This document shows positions 1-7,444 of a DNA stretch of 64,000 nucleotides, piece after piece. The notes below the pieces were generated by a model, which saw nothing but the letters and a program-made list of their open reading frames with translations, was not told where the DNA came from and ran no database searches. A program made the translations under genes and the position numbers. Within the stretch, counting starts at the first letter, position 1. Each line of letters begins with the position of its first letter. Source of the DNA: Phycisphaerae bacterium (lineage in GTDB: Bacteria > Planctomycetota > Phycisphaerae > UBA1845); the NCBI GenBank assembly GCA_029260165.1, contig JAJDDT010000028.1, positions 35,261-99,260 on the forward strand. Reading direction: 5' to 3'.

Positions 1-311
1 GCTATTTCTGCGAGGAGAAAAAAGACGGGATCAACGCGTTCCGCAAGGAAAATGGTTTGAAACACCCGACGCTGCTCGACGCCAGTGGAAAAATTGGAAA
101 AATGTTCGGTGCCAAAACAACGCCCCATGTTTTTGTGTTTGGTAAGGACGGAAAACTGATTTACAAGGGCGGGTTTGACAACGATCGTCGTGGGGACAAG
201 GAAAATGCCCGCAACTATGTGGCTGAGGCGATCAGCGCTGCCTTGAATGGCTCGACACCCCCGGTTGAGCAGGCCAAGCCTTATGGCTGCGGCGTGAAAT
301 ACGCGAAATAA
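1..311 (+). CDS. Thioredoxin-fold (redoxin/AhpC-TSA type) protein, C-terminal part
   Basis: The frame is open from the window edge (first full codon at base 3), so the N-terminus and any active-site cysteine pair lie outside. The visible part has the second half of a thioredoxin fold: a TTPHVFVFGKDGKLIYKG stretch containing the cis-proline (TTPH) followed by the beta hairpin, then a helix and a tail ending PYGCGVKYAK. That GC-x-VKY ending is familiar from thiol-disulfide or peroxiredoxin-like proteins that process one thioredoxin-type domain. Likely role is extracytoplasmic or cytoplasmic thiol redox chemistry, but substrate and location cannot be judged without the missing start. A strong terminator follows at 341-382, so this is the last gene of its transcript. 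Confidence 0.75.
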   Translation, partial: YFCEEKKDGINAFRKENGLKHPTLLDASGKIGKMFGAKTTPHVFVFGKDGKLIYKGGFDNDRRGDKENARNYVAEAISAALNGSTPPVEQAKPYGCGVKYAK

Positions 312-340
312 TCCCGGCGATTTCGCCCGGATGAAGATTG

Positions 341-382
341 AACGACGGTGACGCGGTTGATTCCGCGTTGCCGTCGTTTTTT
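341..382 (+). terminator. Rho-independent terminator after the redoxin gene
   Basis: A 16-base stem (341-356 with 363-378, only G-U wobbles at two positions) closes a 6-base loop and runs straight into a run of six T. It begins 29 bases after the redoxin stop codon. Confidence 0.85.
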
Positions 383-510
383 GATGGGTTGGGGTTGTGA
401 AAATGGTTGAGGTTTGGCGGTCGATATTTGCCTGCCTTGCGGCGGATGCGTGGAGTTTTTAGACTGCTGCGTCGTTGGCGTGTATTTCCGGCGCGGTTGG
501 GGTATTGGAT

Positions 511-1320
511 TTGTCGCGTGTGAGGCGAGCGGAACGGGTGTTGCGATCGGGTTCGATTGCGGTCGGCAGTGTGGTGGCTGGTGTGCTGCTGTCGGTGTGC
601 GTGGGGTGCGCGCCGAAATGGAATCCCGATATCAACGTTGCGTTGCGACAGGCGAGGCGGCGTGAGGCGGGTGTCGTGGTCTTTTACAAGGACCCGCTGG
701 ATACGCGATCGGCGTTGATGCGTGACGCGTTGGAGACGTCTGACGTGTTGCAACTGCTAAGCGACAAGGTGCGCTGCGTGATGGTGCCGTTCTATCCGCC
801 CGATCAGCGGTTCGTGGCTCGCTACGGGGTTATGCAACCGCCCGCGCTAATCGTCATTCATCCGGACGCGACGTATCACGCGTTGAAGGACGCGGTGGAC
901 GCGGATTCGGTGGCTGCTTTTCTTCGGCAGGCGAAACCGCCCGGAGCGCGACCTGAGCTGGATGCGGAGATCACGACCCCGGCCAAAATGCAGTTCTACA
1001 ACGTTTTCGAGCGGGCCGGCGAGGCTGCCCGGAAACAGAATCGCCGATTGATTGTCGTCTACAAGTGGTGGCTTGACGGGGATTCGTCGGAGTTGATTCG
1101 GCGATTCACCTCGCCGTCGGTCTCGTCGTATTTCAATGATTCGGTCGTGTGTCTTCTGGATTGGGATTATGCGCCGAATCGCGGGATCGTGGCTGACTAT
1201 GGTGTGACGAAGTACCCGGCTGTGGTGGCGTTGGACCCGGATGGAGCCTATCGGGTGCTGCGGGGATTGCCGACGGTGGAGCAGTTGATTCGGTTGGGGG
1301 TGTGGCGTCGTCCGAGGTAG
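511..1320 (+). CDS. Lipoprotein with two thioredoxin-like domains lacking CxxC
   Basis: About 269 residues. From a TTG start at 511 the protein opens with a basic n-region, a hydrophobic stretch and a lipobox-like LSVCVGC, so export and lipid anchoring are likely. Two segments each look like a degenerate thioredoxin fold: one with VVVFYKDP and a later QPPALIVIHPDATY, one with LIVVYKWWLD and a later KYPAVVALDPDGAYR. Both keep the cis-Pro strand but have no CxxC where the redox motif belongs, so a binding or structural role is more likely than disulfide exchange. TTG codons at 475 and 505 are alternative starts; 505/511 place the signal peptide best. Downstream is a short convergent gap to the polyprenyl synthase gene. 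Function unknown. Confidence 0.7.
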   Translation: MSRVRRAERVLRSGSIAVGSVVAGVLLSVCVGCAPKWNPDINVALRQARRREAGVVVFYKDPLDTRSALMRDALETSDVLQLLSDKVRCVMVPFYPPDQRFVARYGVMQPPALIVIHPDATYHALKDAVDADSVAAFLRQAKPPGARPELDAEITTPAKMQFYNVFERAGEAARKQNRRLIVVYKWWLDGDSSELIRRFTSPSVSSYFNDSVVCLLDWDYAPNRGIVADYGVTKYPAVVALDPDGAYRVLRGLPTVEQLIRLGVWRRPR

Positions 1321-1393
1321 TGGGACGGGGGCCATCGCAAACGTGTTTCACGTCTGATTTTTGTTACGGGTATCGGTGTCAGATTTTCGCGGT

Positions 1394-2452
1394 TTATTTC
1401 GCAACGGTTTGGGAATCGGTGAGGGTTTCCATGCGGAATTCACCTGCGTCGCCCGCGATGGCGCGGATGAACAGGTCGGTATCGGACGGCGGATACCAGA
1501 ATCCGAGGTTGGCGAGGTCGGTGAATCCGCGTTCCGCTTCCTCTCTTGCGATATCGAGGACGGATCGGGCGGAGTGGGCAAAGGTGGACTCGACGTTGTC
1601 GTGCACGTTGGCTGGGTTTGCGCGGATGCGCTCGAACGCGGTTTTTTCCTCCGGCGTGCCGTTGTGGACGATGTGGGCGAAAACGATGTTGTGCGACTGT
1701 CGCGTCAGGTCGAATTCAAAATCGGTGACGTCATCGACGATTTGAAAAGCGGTCCCGAGTGCAGCCACACCCCGTTTGGCTACCGGCCATTTTTCGCGAT
1801 CTGATTCGGGTTCAAACACATTGGGTGCGATAAGGGCGAGTGCAAATAGTTGTCCGCCTCGAACGCGATGGACCGTGTCGATCATCTTTTCGACGGGGAG
1901 GAAATCCGTAACGCCCTGCTCCTCGCTGCCCTCCAGTGTTCCGATGCGCGCCAACGCAGTCAGAAGGTTTCGACGGAAGGCAGCCACCCTTTCCATTGGC
2001 AGGGCGGGTTGGTGCGTCTCGAAAATGCGGGCGATCAGGTGATCGAAACAGAGCAGTTGCATGATCGAGGCGAAGCGTGGACCGCGACCGAGTTTGAGCG
2101 GGAGGTCCATCTTGGCTTCGTTGTCGAACAAATTGTCGCCCGCGACGACCAGGCCCTTCACGCAGAGATTCAACAGTCGATAGAGACGCAGGCGGTCCGG
2201 GGGGCATCCGATGGCGCGGAAAATGGAGTCGAAAAGCGTCAGGAAAAAGTGTTCCTGCAGAAAAGTGATGTCGTCGGTGGTGTCGAATTGAGGGTTCAGG
2301 AATTCGGGTTCGACGACGTCGCGAAGCAGTTCGTGCAGACGGGTTTCGCCTTCGCGCTGGGCGGTCAGAGAGTCTGTCAGGCGGTCCAGATATCCTTTTT
2401 CTGCCAAGGCTTCGATGGCGTCGGGTGAGCGAAAAACGGGTGCGAGTGTCAT
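1394..2452 (-). CDS. Polyprenyl diphosphate synthase-like (class I isoprenoid synthase)
   Basis: 352 residues. The ATG at 2452 is chosen because an AGGA motif lies about 8 bases upstream and the preceding in-frame extension looks non-coding. The family is indicated by FQIVDDVTDFE, a clear second aspartate-rich (DDxxD) motif near residue 250. The first motif appears as GDNLFDNEAK, so D-N-x-x-D replaces DDxxD. The protein would be cytosolic and use allylic and homoallylic diphosphates if it is a chain-elongating synthase; the altered first motif leaves room for a different class I isoprenoid activity. It is transcribed away from the YjfB-like gene and shares no operon with obvious terpene genes in view. 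Family assignment is fairly secure, product is not. Confidence 0.7.
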   Translation of the reverse strand: MTLAPVFRSPDAIEALAEKGYLDRLTDSLTAQREGETRLHELLRDVVEPEFLNPQFDTTDDITFLQEHFFLTLFDSIFRAIGCPPDRLRLYRLLNLCVKGLVVAGDNLFDNEAKMDLPLKLGRGPRFASIMQLLCFDHLIARIFETHQPALPMERVAAFRRNLLTALARIGTLEGSEEQGVTDFLPVEKMIDTVHRVRGGQLFALALIAPNVFEPESDREKWPVAKRGVAALGTAFQIVDDVTDFEFDLTRQSHNIVFAHIVHNGTPEEKTAFERIRANPANVHDNVESTFAHSARSVLDIAREEAERGFTDLANLGFWYPPSDTDLFIRAIAGDAGEFRMETLTDSQTVAK

Positions 2453-2718
2453 CGGGAATTCCTTTGGACAAGCGTTCGGGCTTCCAGGACCGCGCGACGG
2501 CCACCGAGCCGGTGAATATAGCCCGCAGTGGGCGGGTTCACAACCGGTCTGATAAGTCAGGCCGTGCACGGTTGGCCGATAATTGCGGGGGCTTGCGTGA
2601 AAAACGGTGTTGTTGGCAATCGTTTGGTGGGCCGGGTCGTGGAAACCGATGATATTCCGGTGAGAGGGGCATGGGTTTCCCTCATTCAACGACGAGCGAG
2701 CCGACGGAGAACCGGATT

Positions 2719-2925
2719 ATGTCAATTTCAGGTGTAGGCCACGGGGGTGGCGACGCGACGGCTGCGCTCGCGGCAGCAAGACAGCACGATCAGAGCACGG
2801 CTGTTCTGGCGAAAGCGCAGGACGCGCAGAAATCGCAGGGTGAGGCCGCCTTGTCGTTGATCGAGACGGCAGCGCAGGCGTCCGCCAATGTGATCAGTGC
2901 GGACAAGGTGGACGTGGTCGCCTAA
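2719..2925 (+). CDS. YjfB-like putative motility protein
   Basis: 68 residues, starting at the ATG at 2719 with GGAGA upstream; an earlier in-frame ATG at 2671 would add an unlikely tail. The protein begins MSISGVG and carries STAVLAKAQDAQKSQGEAAL followed by LIETAAQ, the pattern of the short YjfB family annotated as putative motility protein (MSISG start, a helix with K-x-x-D-x-Q-x-x-G). No signal peptide or membrane segment. Molecular function of the family is not established. It stands alone, with no flagellar genes adjacent, but a chemotaxis locus lies about 32 kb downstream. A stem with a T6 tail follows the gene. Confidence 0.6.
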   Translation: MSISGVGHGGGDATAALAAARQHDQSTAVLAKAQDAQKSQGEAALSLIETAAQASANVISADKVDVVA

Positions 2926-2940
2926 CGCGATCGCGGGCAT

Positions 2941-2992
2941 CGAGAGGGACACGATATCGCGGGGGCGTCGTCATGCGGCGCTCTCGTTTTTT
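2941..2992 (+). terminator. Possible terminator after the YjfB-like gene
   Basis: CGAGAG at 2941-2946 can pair with CTCTCG at 2981-2986, directly followed by T6. The enclosed 34 bases are long for a loop, though ACGA/TCGT inside can extend the fold, so this is a moderate call. Confidence 0.4.
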
Positions 2993-3012
2993 AGTGCGCG
3001 GTGCTATCGGAC

Positions 3013-3050
3013 GGGTGGCCCATCGCTTCAGCGGTGGGGGAGTCGAATCG
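3013..3050 (+). repeat. REP family 1 copy (5' of the RAYT fragment)
   Basis: Begins GGGTGGCCCATCGCTTCAGC and continues to GGGGGAGTCGAATC. The core CGCTTCAGCG is a small hairpin. The same element recurs at 14211, 14257 (inverted) and 63595. Confidence 0.75.
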
Positions 3051-3086
3051 TTGTGCTTTACATGCTCGACTCGTTAAGCTCGTGAC

Positions 3087-3326
3087 ATGCCCGCGCATCT
3101 GAGACGAATCAACGAACCTGGACACGTCCATTTTTGGACAATTTCATGCCACCGCCGCCTCGGTTTCTTCCATCACGAAGGCATGAAAAAGGTCGTCATC
3201 ACCGCACTGCAACAGCTACGATCGAAATTCGGAATCTGCCTCGTTGGTTACGTCGTCATGCCGGACCATGTGCACGTCTTGCTCTACCCACACAAGCAAA
3301 GCGCCGACCGGGTGGCCCACCGCTAA
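3087..3326 (+). pseudogene. REP-associated tyrosine transposase (RAYT, Y1/IS200-like), truncated
   Basis: 79 codons from ATG at 3087. The protein shows the start of a RAYT-type Y1 transposase: MPAHLRRINEPGHVHFWTIS near the N-terminus and VVMPDHVHVLLYP with the HUH metal-binding pair (HVH) near residue 62. Intact members run to roughly 150-200 residues and have a catalytic tyrosine in the second half; here the frame stops inside the palindrome at 3310-3341, so the tyrosine helix is missing. The enzyme should therefore be inactive. It lies between two family 1 REP copies, the usual arrangement for a RAYT and its cognate repeats. Sequence beyond the palindrome does not continue the protein in another frame in any way I can recognise. 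Confidence 0.75.
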
Positions 3327-3341
3327 AGCGATGGGCCACCC
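3310..3341. repeat. Near-perfect 32-base palindrome, REP family 1 (3' of the RAYT fragment)
   Basis: GGGTGGCCCA at 3310-3319 pairs perfectly with TGGGCCACCC at 3332-3341, and CGCT/AGCG extends the stem inside, leaving a tiny AA loop. It supplies the stop codon of the RAYT fragment. Confidence 0.8.
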
Positions 3342-3490
3342 TGCCAAACCAGCGTCAATCGCAGAGAAGCGACATACGCCGCAAATATCAATGAGACCCA
3401 ATCCCAACCCCGCGCTCACGCGAGTCGAGAGAATCACTACCACACAATACGACGATCAATAGTCGCTACGAATTCGTTTTTCGTGCGGTG

Positions 3491-4369
3491 CTATCGGATA
3501 GGTTTTCGGAAAATGGCGAGCATGTCGCCTTCGGGGCAGAAAAAATATCCAAACAGTGCCCAAAAAAGCGCTTTGGGAGAGATCAGCCTGAACGACGGTT
3601 TCAAATTCTCAAAGGCGAGATCGACCATGTTGTCGTAGCATTTGCCGTAATGCTGGCCATAACGAACGTTGACGAAAGGGAACGGTGTGTTGTTGTACTG
3701 CATGATGTAGAACTGATCGGTGGACCAGCCAAGATCCTCGCCGGCGCGGATGAGGGCGGATTTCGAGAAAATGTGCGTGTGAAACGGTTGGTGGAGGTTG
3801 TGGACGTATTCCTCCGCATCCTGCAGGTCGATGCCGCTGGCGTTGGGCGTGCCGATTGCGATGATCCCGCCCGGTTTGGTTAGTCTGTCGAATTCCCTGA
3901 GCTGTTCGAGTGGTTCGTGAACGTGCTCGACGAGATCCTGGGCGAAAAGGCAGTCGTAGGTTTTTTCCAGCGTTGATGGATCGTTGAACTTGTCGGAGAA
4001 CGCGTCGAATCCCGTGGCATTTCGGTACCCGCGTTCCTTGAAATACTGCACCATCAGTCCGCTGCCGCAACCATAATCGAGGATGGTGTGATGTCGTTGG
4101 AGTCCGGAGCGGGTCAGGCGTCGCAGGTTCGTGCCGTAGGCCATCTTGAGAAAGACGACGAGCTTCTGGTTGTGGAAGGGATAGTCCTTGTAATAGTGAT
4201 TGAGATCGACTTCCTTTTGGGAGTGGATGCTGCCGCAGGAGCGACATCGCCAGACGGGAAACCGCTCCTTGCTGAACCGCCGCACGTTGGATCGGATGCG
4301 GGTTTTCTCGCTGTGCGGACCGAGGGTGTCGGGGGTGGGGCAAAGATTACAGGTGGTGGTTTCGGGCAT
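3491..4369 (-). CDS. SAM-dependent methyltransferase with N-terminal zinc ribbon
   Basis: 292 residues. Residues 7-45 form a likely zinc ribbon (CNLC ... CRSC), then a class I Rossmann methyltransferase domain: LDYGCGSG is motif I for SAM binding, FAQDLVEHV and TKPGGIIAIGTPN are the following motifs. The layout matches the Methyltransf_23 group that often has an N-terminal cysteine cluster and acts on sugars, lipids or small natural products. No membrane segment. It is the downstream gene of a minus-strand pair with the GT2 gene 36 bases upstream, suggesting the two act on one glycolipid or polysaccharide substrate; that is inference. Its stop codon sits inside the right-hand direct repeat of the RAYT element. 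Confidence 0.8.
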   Translation of the reverse strand: MPETTTCNLCPTPDTLGPHSEKTRIRSNVRRFSKERFPVWRCRSCGSIHSQKEVDLNHYYKDYPFHNQKLVVFLKMAYGTNLRRLTRSGLQRHHTILDYGCGSGLMVQYFKERGYRNATGFDAFSDKFNDPSTLEKTYDCLFAQDLVEHVHEPLEQLREFDRLTKPGGIIAIGTPNASGIDLQDAEEYVHNLHQPFHTHIFSKSALIRAGEDLGWSTDQFYIMQYNNTPFPFVNVRYGQHYGKCYDNMVDLAFENLKPSFRLISPKALFWALFGYFFCPEGDMLAIFRKPIR

Positions 4370-4405
4370 GATGGATGACCAGTTTCGACGGATGTTTGGT
4401 TCGGT

Positions 4406-5542
4406 TCAGGCGGCGTAGCTACGGTTTCGCCAGACGACGCCCTTGCGTCGATAGACGATAAACGAACGTGCGAAGATGTACCACCAGCCAATCTCGCGGA
4501 TGGGGTTTGTGAAGGTGATGTACCACGGCTCGGCGAATCGGATGGCTTGCCCTGCGAAGATCGCGTGCATCATCCCGAGAGAGAGCAGGGCGGGCGTGCT
4601 CCAGATTCCGTTGAAAAGCCCGATCCCCAACCCGACGTAAGGCAGAACGCCCAGGATCGCACCCACGACAAAGAAAAGCGGCAATAGCCAGGGGAAGTTG
4701 CGAATGGTTGGGAACGTGTTTTTGGTGAATCCCTGCACGGTCTCGGCGGCACTGGTGTACATGCGGACGTAGACAAGATCACCGGCGTAGGCAGTGGCGA
4801 TCTTGAATCCCTTGCTCTTGATCCAGTATCCCATGGCGACGTCGTCGAGAACCTCGTCCTTGAGACATTCGAACCCGCCACAAGCATCAAACGCGTCCTT
4901 GCGCATCAGATTGAAGGCTGGCGATCCTGTGGAGAAGAGCGTGCTTTTCGTTCGACTGACGAGATACAACGGGGTTGCAACGAAGAAGAAGAAATTGACG
5001 GCGGACATGAGAACCGCCTCAGGAAACCCGCCGCTGGCCAACTGAGATCGGACCACGCACATGCCCGCGTCGGTCTCGAGCGCGTAAGCAACACCGCGTT
5101 TGAGCGTGTCGGAAGCGTAGCGCGTGTCAGCATCGACCATCAGAACCCAATCCCCGGTGATGTGCTTCTGTCCGGCGAAAAGAGCGTTGGGTTTGCCAAA
5201 CCAACCGGGAGCAGGCTCCTGTCCCTGCACGACGCGCAGATTCGAATGCGTTTTTTGCAATCTCGCGAGAATGTTCGGCGTGTCGTCGGTCGAGCGATCG
5301 TCGACGACGATCACCTCGTAATCGGGATAATCCTGCGTGCAGAAACTCGTGACAGCCCGCTCGATGCCCAACGCCTCGTCGCGCGCGGGCACGACAAACG
5401 AAATCCGAGGCCAACGCTTCGGTTCGCGGATCGGACGTTTCGCGATGTTCGGGATCAACAGCCAATTCAAAAGCCCCTGCATCATCAGCAGCGTCCAGAG
5501 ACCCGCCCCGATCCACAACAGAATAGTCAACCAATCAGCCAT
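4406..5542 (-). CDS. Membrane-anchored GT2 family glycosyltransferase
   Basis: 378 residues. An N-terminal membrane segment (about residues 5-30) precedes a GT-A fold: ISFVVPARDEA, VIVVDDRSTDDT, the acceptor-side WFGKPNAL, and the DxD motif in MVDADT. Residues about 285-340 are hydrophobic and give two or three further membrane helices; the C-terminus has RRKGVVWRNRSY. This arrangement resembles HpnB-type and ceramide-glucosyltransferase-like GT2 enzymes that glycosylate membrane lipids using nucleotide sugars. It probably forms an operon with the methyltransferase that follows. Which lipid is modified cannot be read from the sequence. It is divergent from the mannosyltransferase-like gene at 5651. 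Confidence 0.8.
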   Translation of the reverse strand: MADWLTILLWIGAGLWTLLMMQGLLNWLLIPNIAKRPIREPKRWPRISFVVPARDEALGIERAVTSFCTQDYPDYEVIVVDDRSTDDTPNILARLQKTHSNLRVVQGQEPAPGWFGKPNALFAGQKHITGDWVLMVDADTRYASDTLKRGVAYALETDAGMCVVRSQLASGGFPEAVLMSAVNFFFFVATPLYLVSRTKSTLFSTGSPAFNLMRKDAFDACGGFECLKDEVLDDVAMGYWIKSKGFKIATAYAGDLVYVRMYTSAAETVQGFTKNTFPTIRNFPWLLPLFFVVGAILGVLPYVGLGIGLFNGIWSTPALLSLGMMHAIFAGQAIRFAEPWYITFTNPIREIGWWYIFARSFIVYRRKGVVWRNRSYAA

Positions 5543-5650
5543 GTGCGGGCGGGATTATCGAACGACGGTCGAAGCTGGTCAAGACAGGCCGCCAAAACCA
5601 GCCTGTCAATCGCGTGCGGAGCGGAGCGATTCTGCTACCATGCCGCCCGC

Positions 5651-7444
5651 ATGATATCGATGCAGACGCAATCGAACCGGTCGCATTCGCAGGCAAATCA
5701 GATGCATTCGCAAACAAATCGCGTGCATTGGTCGCTGAAGGTCGCGCTGGTGGTGACGTTTGCGCTGCATCTTTGGACGGCGAGGCTGCCGTTTTTCATG
5801 GATGATTTCGCCTACGTCGAGACCGCGCGCCATCTGAGCGTCTCGACGATTCCCGATCTGTTCACGACCGGAAACCTCGATCAGAGTGCCAGCGGTGTGT
5901 GGTGGACCCCTGGCGGCATGCTCCCGTTTTTCAGGCCTGTCGCGATTCTGTCGTTCGCAGTCGATTGGCAAATTTGGGGGTTGAACGCGTTTGGCTACCA
6001 TCTGACCAATGTTCTCCTTCACGCCCTGTGCACATGGCTGGTCTATCGACTGGGTCGGCGATTGATGAACGATGCCCCAACGGCGGCAGTGGCTGCGCTG
6101 GTGTTTGCGATCCACCCCGTGCACAACGAAGCCGTCGTCTGGATGTCCGGACGGTTCGATCTGTTGGTTTGCGTGGCTGGTACGTCGTCAATTCTCGCGT
6201 ACATGCGATGGCGTGACCGTGGGAATGTTCGATGGGCGTTGGCGACCGTCGTGTTGTACGTCGCGTCGCTCGGTTGCAAGGAAACCGGAATCGTCGTTCC
6301 TGCGTTCTGGTTTCTGCTGGCGACGATGTGGCGACGCGATGATCGCAACCGATCCATCGTCGGCGAATGGATGATCGGCGTCGCGTTCGGCGCGATCGGG
6401 ATGGGCTACCTCGCACTGCGATTCGCGTTGTTTGGCGGTTTGGGTTCATTACCGCCACCGTATGGTGTGGACCTGTCCTCGATGTCCGGTTTTGTCGAAC
6501 TGTTTCGCAATCTGGGACAGTACCTGCTCGATTTCGTCCTGATGATTCAGGCCGACGCGGTGATCATGACCGGTTTTTGGACGCGTCACCCGTTGTTGAT
6601 GATCGGTGGAGTCGTTGTGGCCATCGCAATCGTCGCGATGGCGGCGCGGGCGAGGTTCTCTGCGACCGTGTTCCGGCTGGGGTTGGGATGGACCGCCATC
6701 TTCACCGCGCCGACGTTGCCAGCCATGCCCGGTGAGCGAAATGTGTACCTGGCCAGTGTCGGTGTCGCGTTGTTGATCGGCCCCGCCATGGTGCGGTGTT
6801 TGTCGAACCGGTCGATGCGAAAAATCGCCGTGATGATCGTCGCGTGGGCAGTGGTCATGTCGGTCGGCGAGCATCATTTGTTACTGCGAACGAATGGTTC
6901 AGCCCGACAGGTCTACCGTGATCTGACAGAACATCTGCCCAATCCCCCGGAAAACGCGCGCATTTACGTCGTCAATCAAAACCCGTTCGTCGCCATCGGT
7001 TTTTCGACCGGTGTTCGCATCCTGTACGATCGCGACGACATCACCGCGATGGCGTTAACCGTCGCGCCGGACGCGCAGGCGGACACGCAGGATCACGCAA
7101 TCAGGGTCGGACCGTCCTCGATCCGCGTCGAGCGCGAAGGCGGTCCGTTGTTCAGCGGATTTTTCGAGCGATTGCTGCTGTTCGGTGGTCAACCAGTCGA
7201 CCTGCCGGAGGCTGCAATGCAAAACGGTCTGAACGTATCATTCTATTGGGATTCGTTTGAAGAGGCGGACGCGGTGACGTTTCACCTGCCTGCACCGATC
7301 GACGATGTGACGATCCATTTGTTCCGCTGGGACAACACCGAGGTGCAGTCTCTTTTTGACGCGTTGTGGGGTGCTAACTTTCCGCGACTGGTTCCGCTGA
7401 CGTTTCCGTCGTCATTCCCGTCGTCGTCTTCCGGCGCAGACTGA
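5651..7444 (+). CDS. Polytopic GT39/TMTC-like glycosyltransferase
   Basis: About 597 residues from ATG at 5651 (ATG 5660 is an alternative). After a Ser/Gln-rich N-terminus come many hydrophobic helices. The first periplasmic loop holds FFMDDFAYVETA, where the acidic pair corresponds to the catalytic region of GT-C enzymes, and VFAIHPVHNEAVVWMSGRFD matches the HPVHxEAVxW block of PMT/TMTC-like proteins that transfer sugars from polyprenyl phosphate. The C-terminal 150 residues are soluble and lack obvious TPR repeats. Its 3' end overlaps the convergent RND gene by 71 bases. Role: probably extracytoplasmic glycosylation of a protein or glycan. Confidence 0.75.
   Translation: MISMQTQSNRSHSQANQMHSQTNRVHWSLKVALVVTFALHLWTARLPFFMDDFAYVETARHLSVSTIPDLFTTGNLDQSASGVWWTPGGMLPFFRPVAILSFAVDWQIWGLNAFGYHLTNVLLHALCTWLVYRLGRRLMNDAPTAAVAALVFAIHPVHNEAVVWMSGRFDLLVCVAGTSSILAYMRWRDRGNVRWALATVVLYVASLGCKETGIVVPAFWFLLATMWRRDDRNRSIVGEWMIGVAFGAIGMGYLALRFALFGGLGSLPPPYGVDLSSMSGFVELFRNLGQYLLDFVLMIQADAVIMTGFWTRHPLLMIGGVVVAIAIVAMAARARFSATVFRLGLGWTAIFTAPTLPAMPGERNVYLASVGVALLIGPAMVRCLSNRSMRKIAVMIVAWAVVMSVGEHHLLLRTNGSARQVYRDLTEHLPNPPENARIYVVNQNPFVAIGFSTGVRILYDRDDITAMALTVAPDAQADTQDHAIRVGPSSIRVEREGGPLFSGFFERLLLFGGQPVDLPEAAMQNGLNVSFYWDSFEEADAVTFHLPAPIDDVTIHLFRWDNTEVQSLFDALWGANFPRLVPLTFPSSFPSSSSGAD

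Larger units (their letters stand above)
2998..3498 (+). mobile_element. Candidate RAYT/REP insertion flanked by a 14-base direct repeat
   Basis: The 14-base sequence GCGGTGCTATCGGA occurs at 2998-3011 and again at 3485-3498, and between the copies sit a palindromic repeat, a transposase fragment and a second palindrome. The right-hand copy overlaps the stop codon of the methyltransferase gene at 3491. The repeat could be a target-site duplication or part of the element itself; the sequence alone does not decide. Confidence 0.45.

Noticed and set aside
2572..2586. Sigma-54-like TTGGC...TTGC before the YjfB-like gene
   Set aside because: Spacing between GG and GC is 9, not 10, and the -12 side is weak.
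3244..3462. Alternative frame continuing past the RAYT fragment
   Set aside because: Its sequence has no transposase motif and does not resume the protein in any sensible way.
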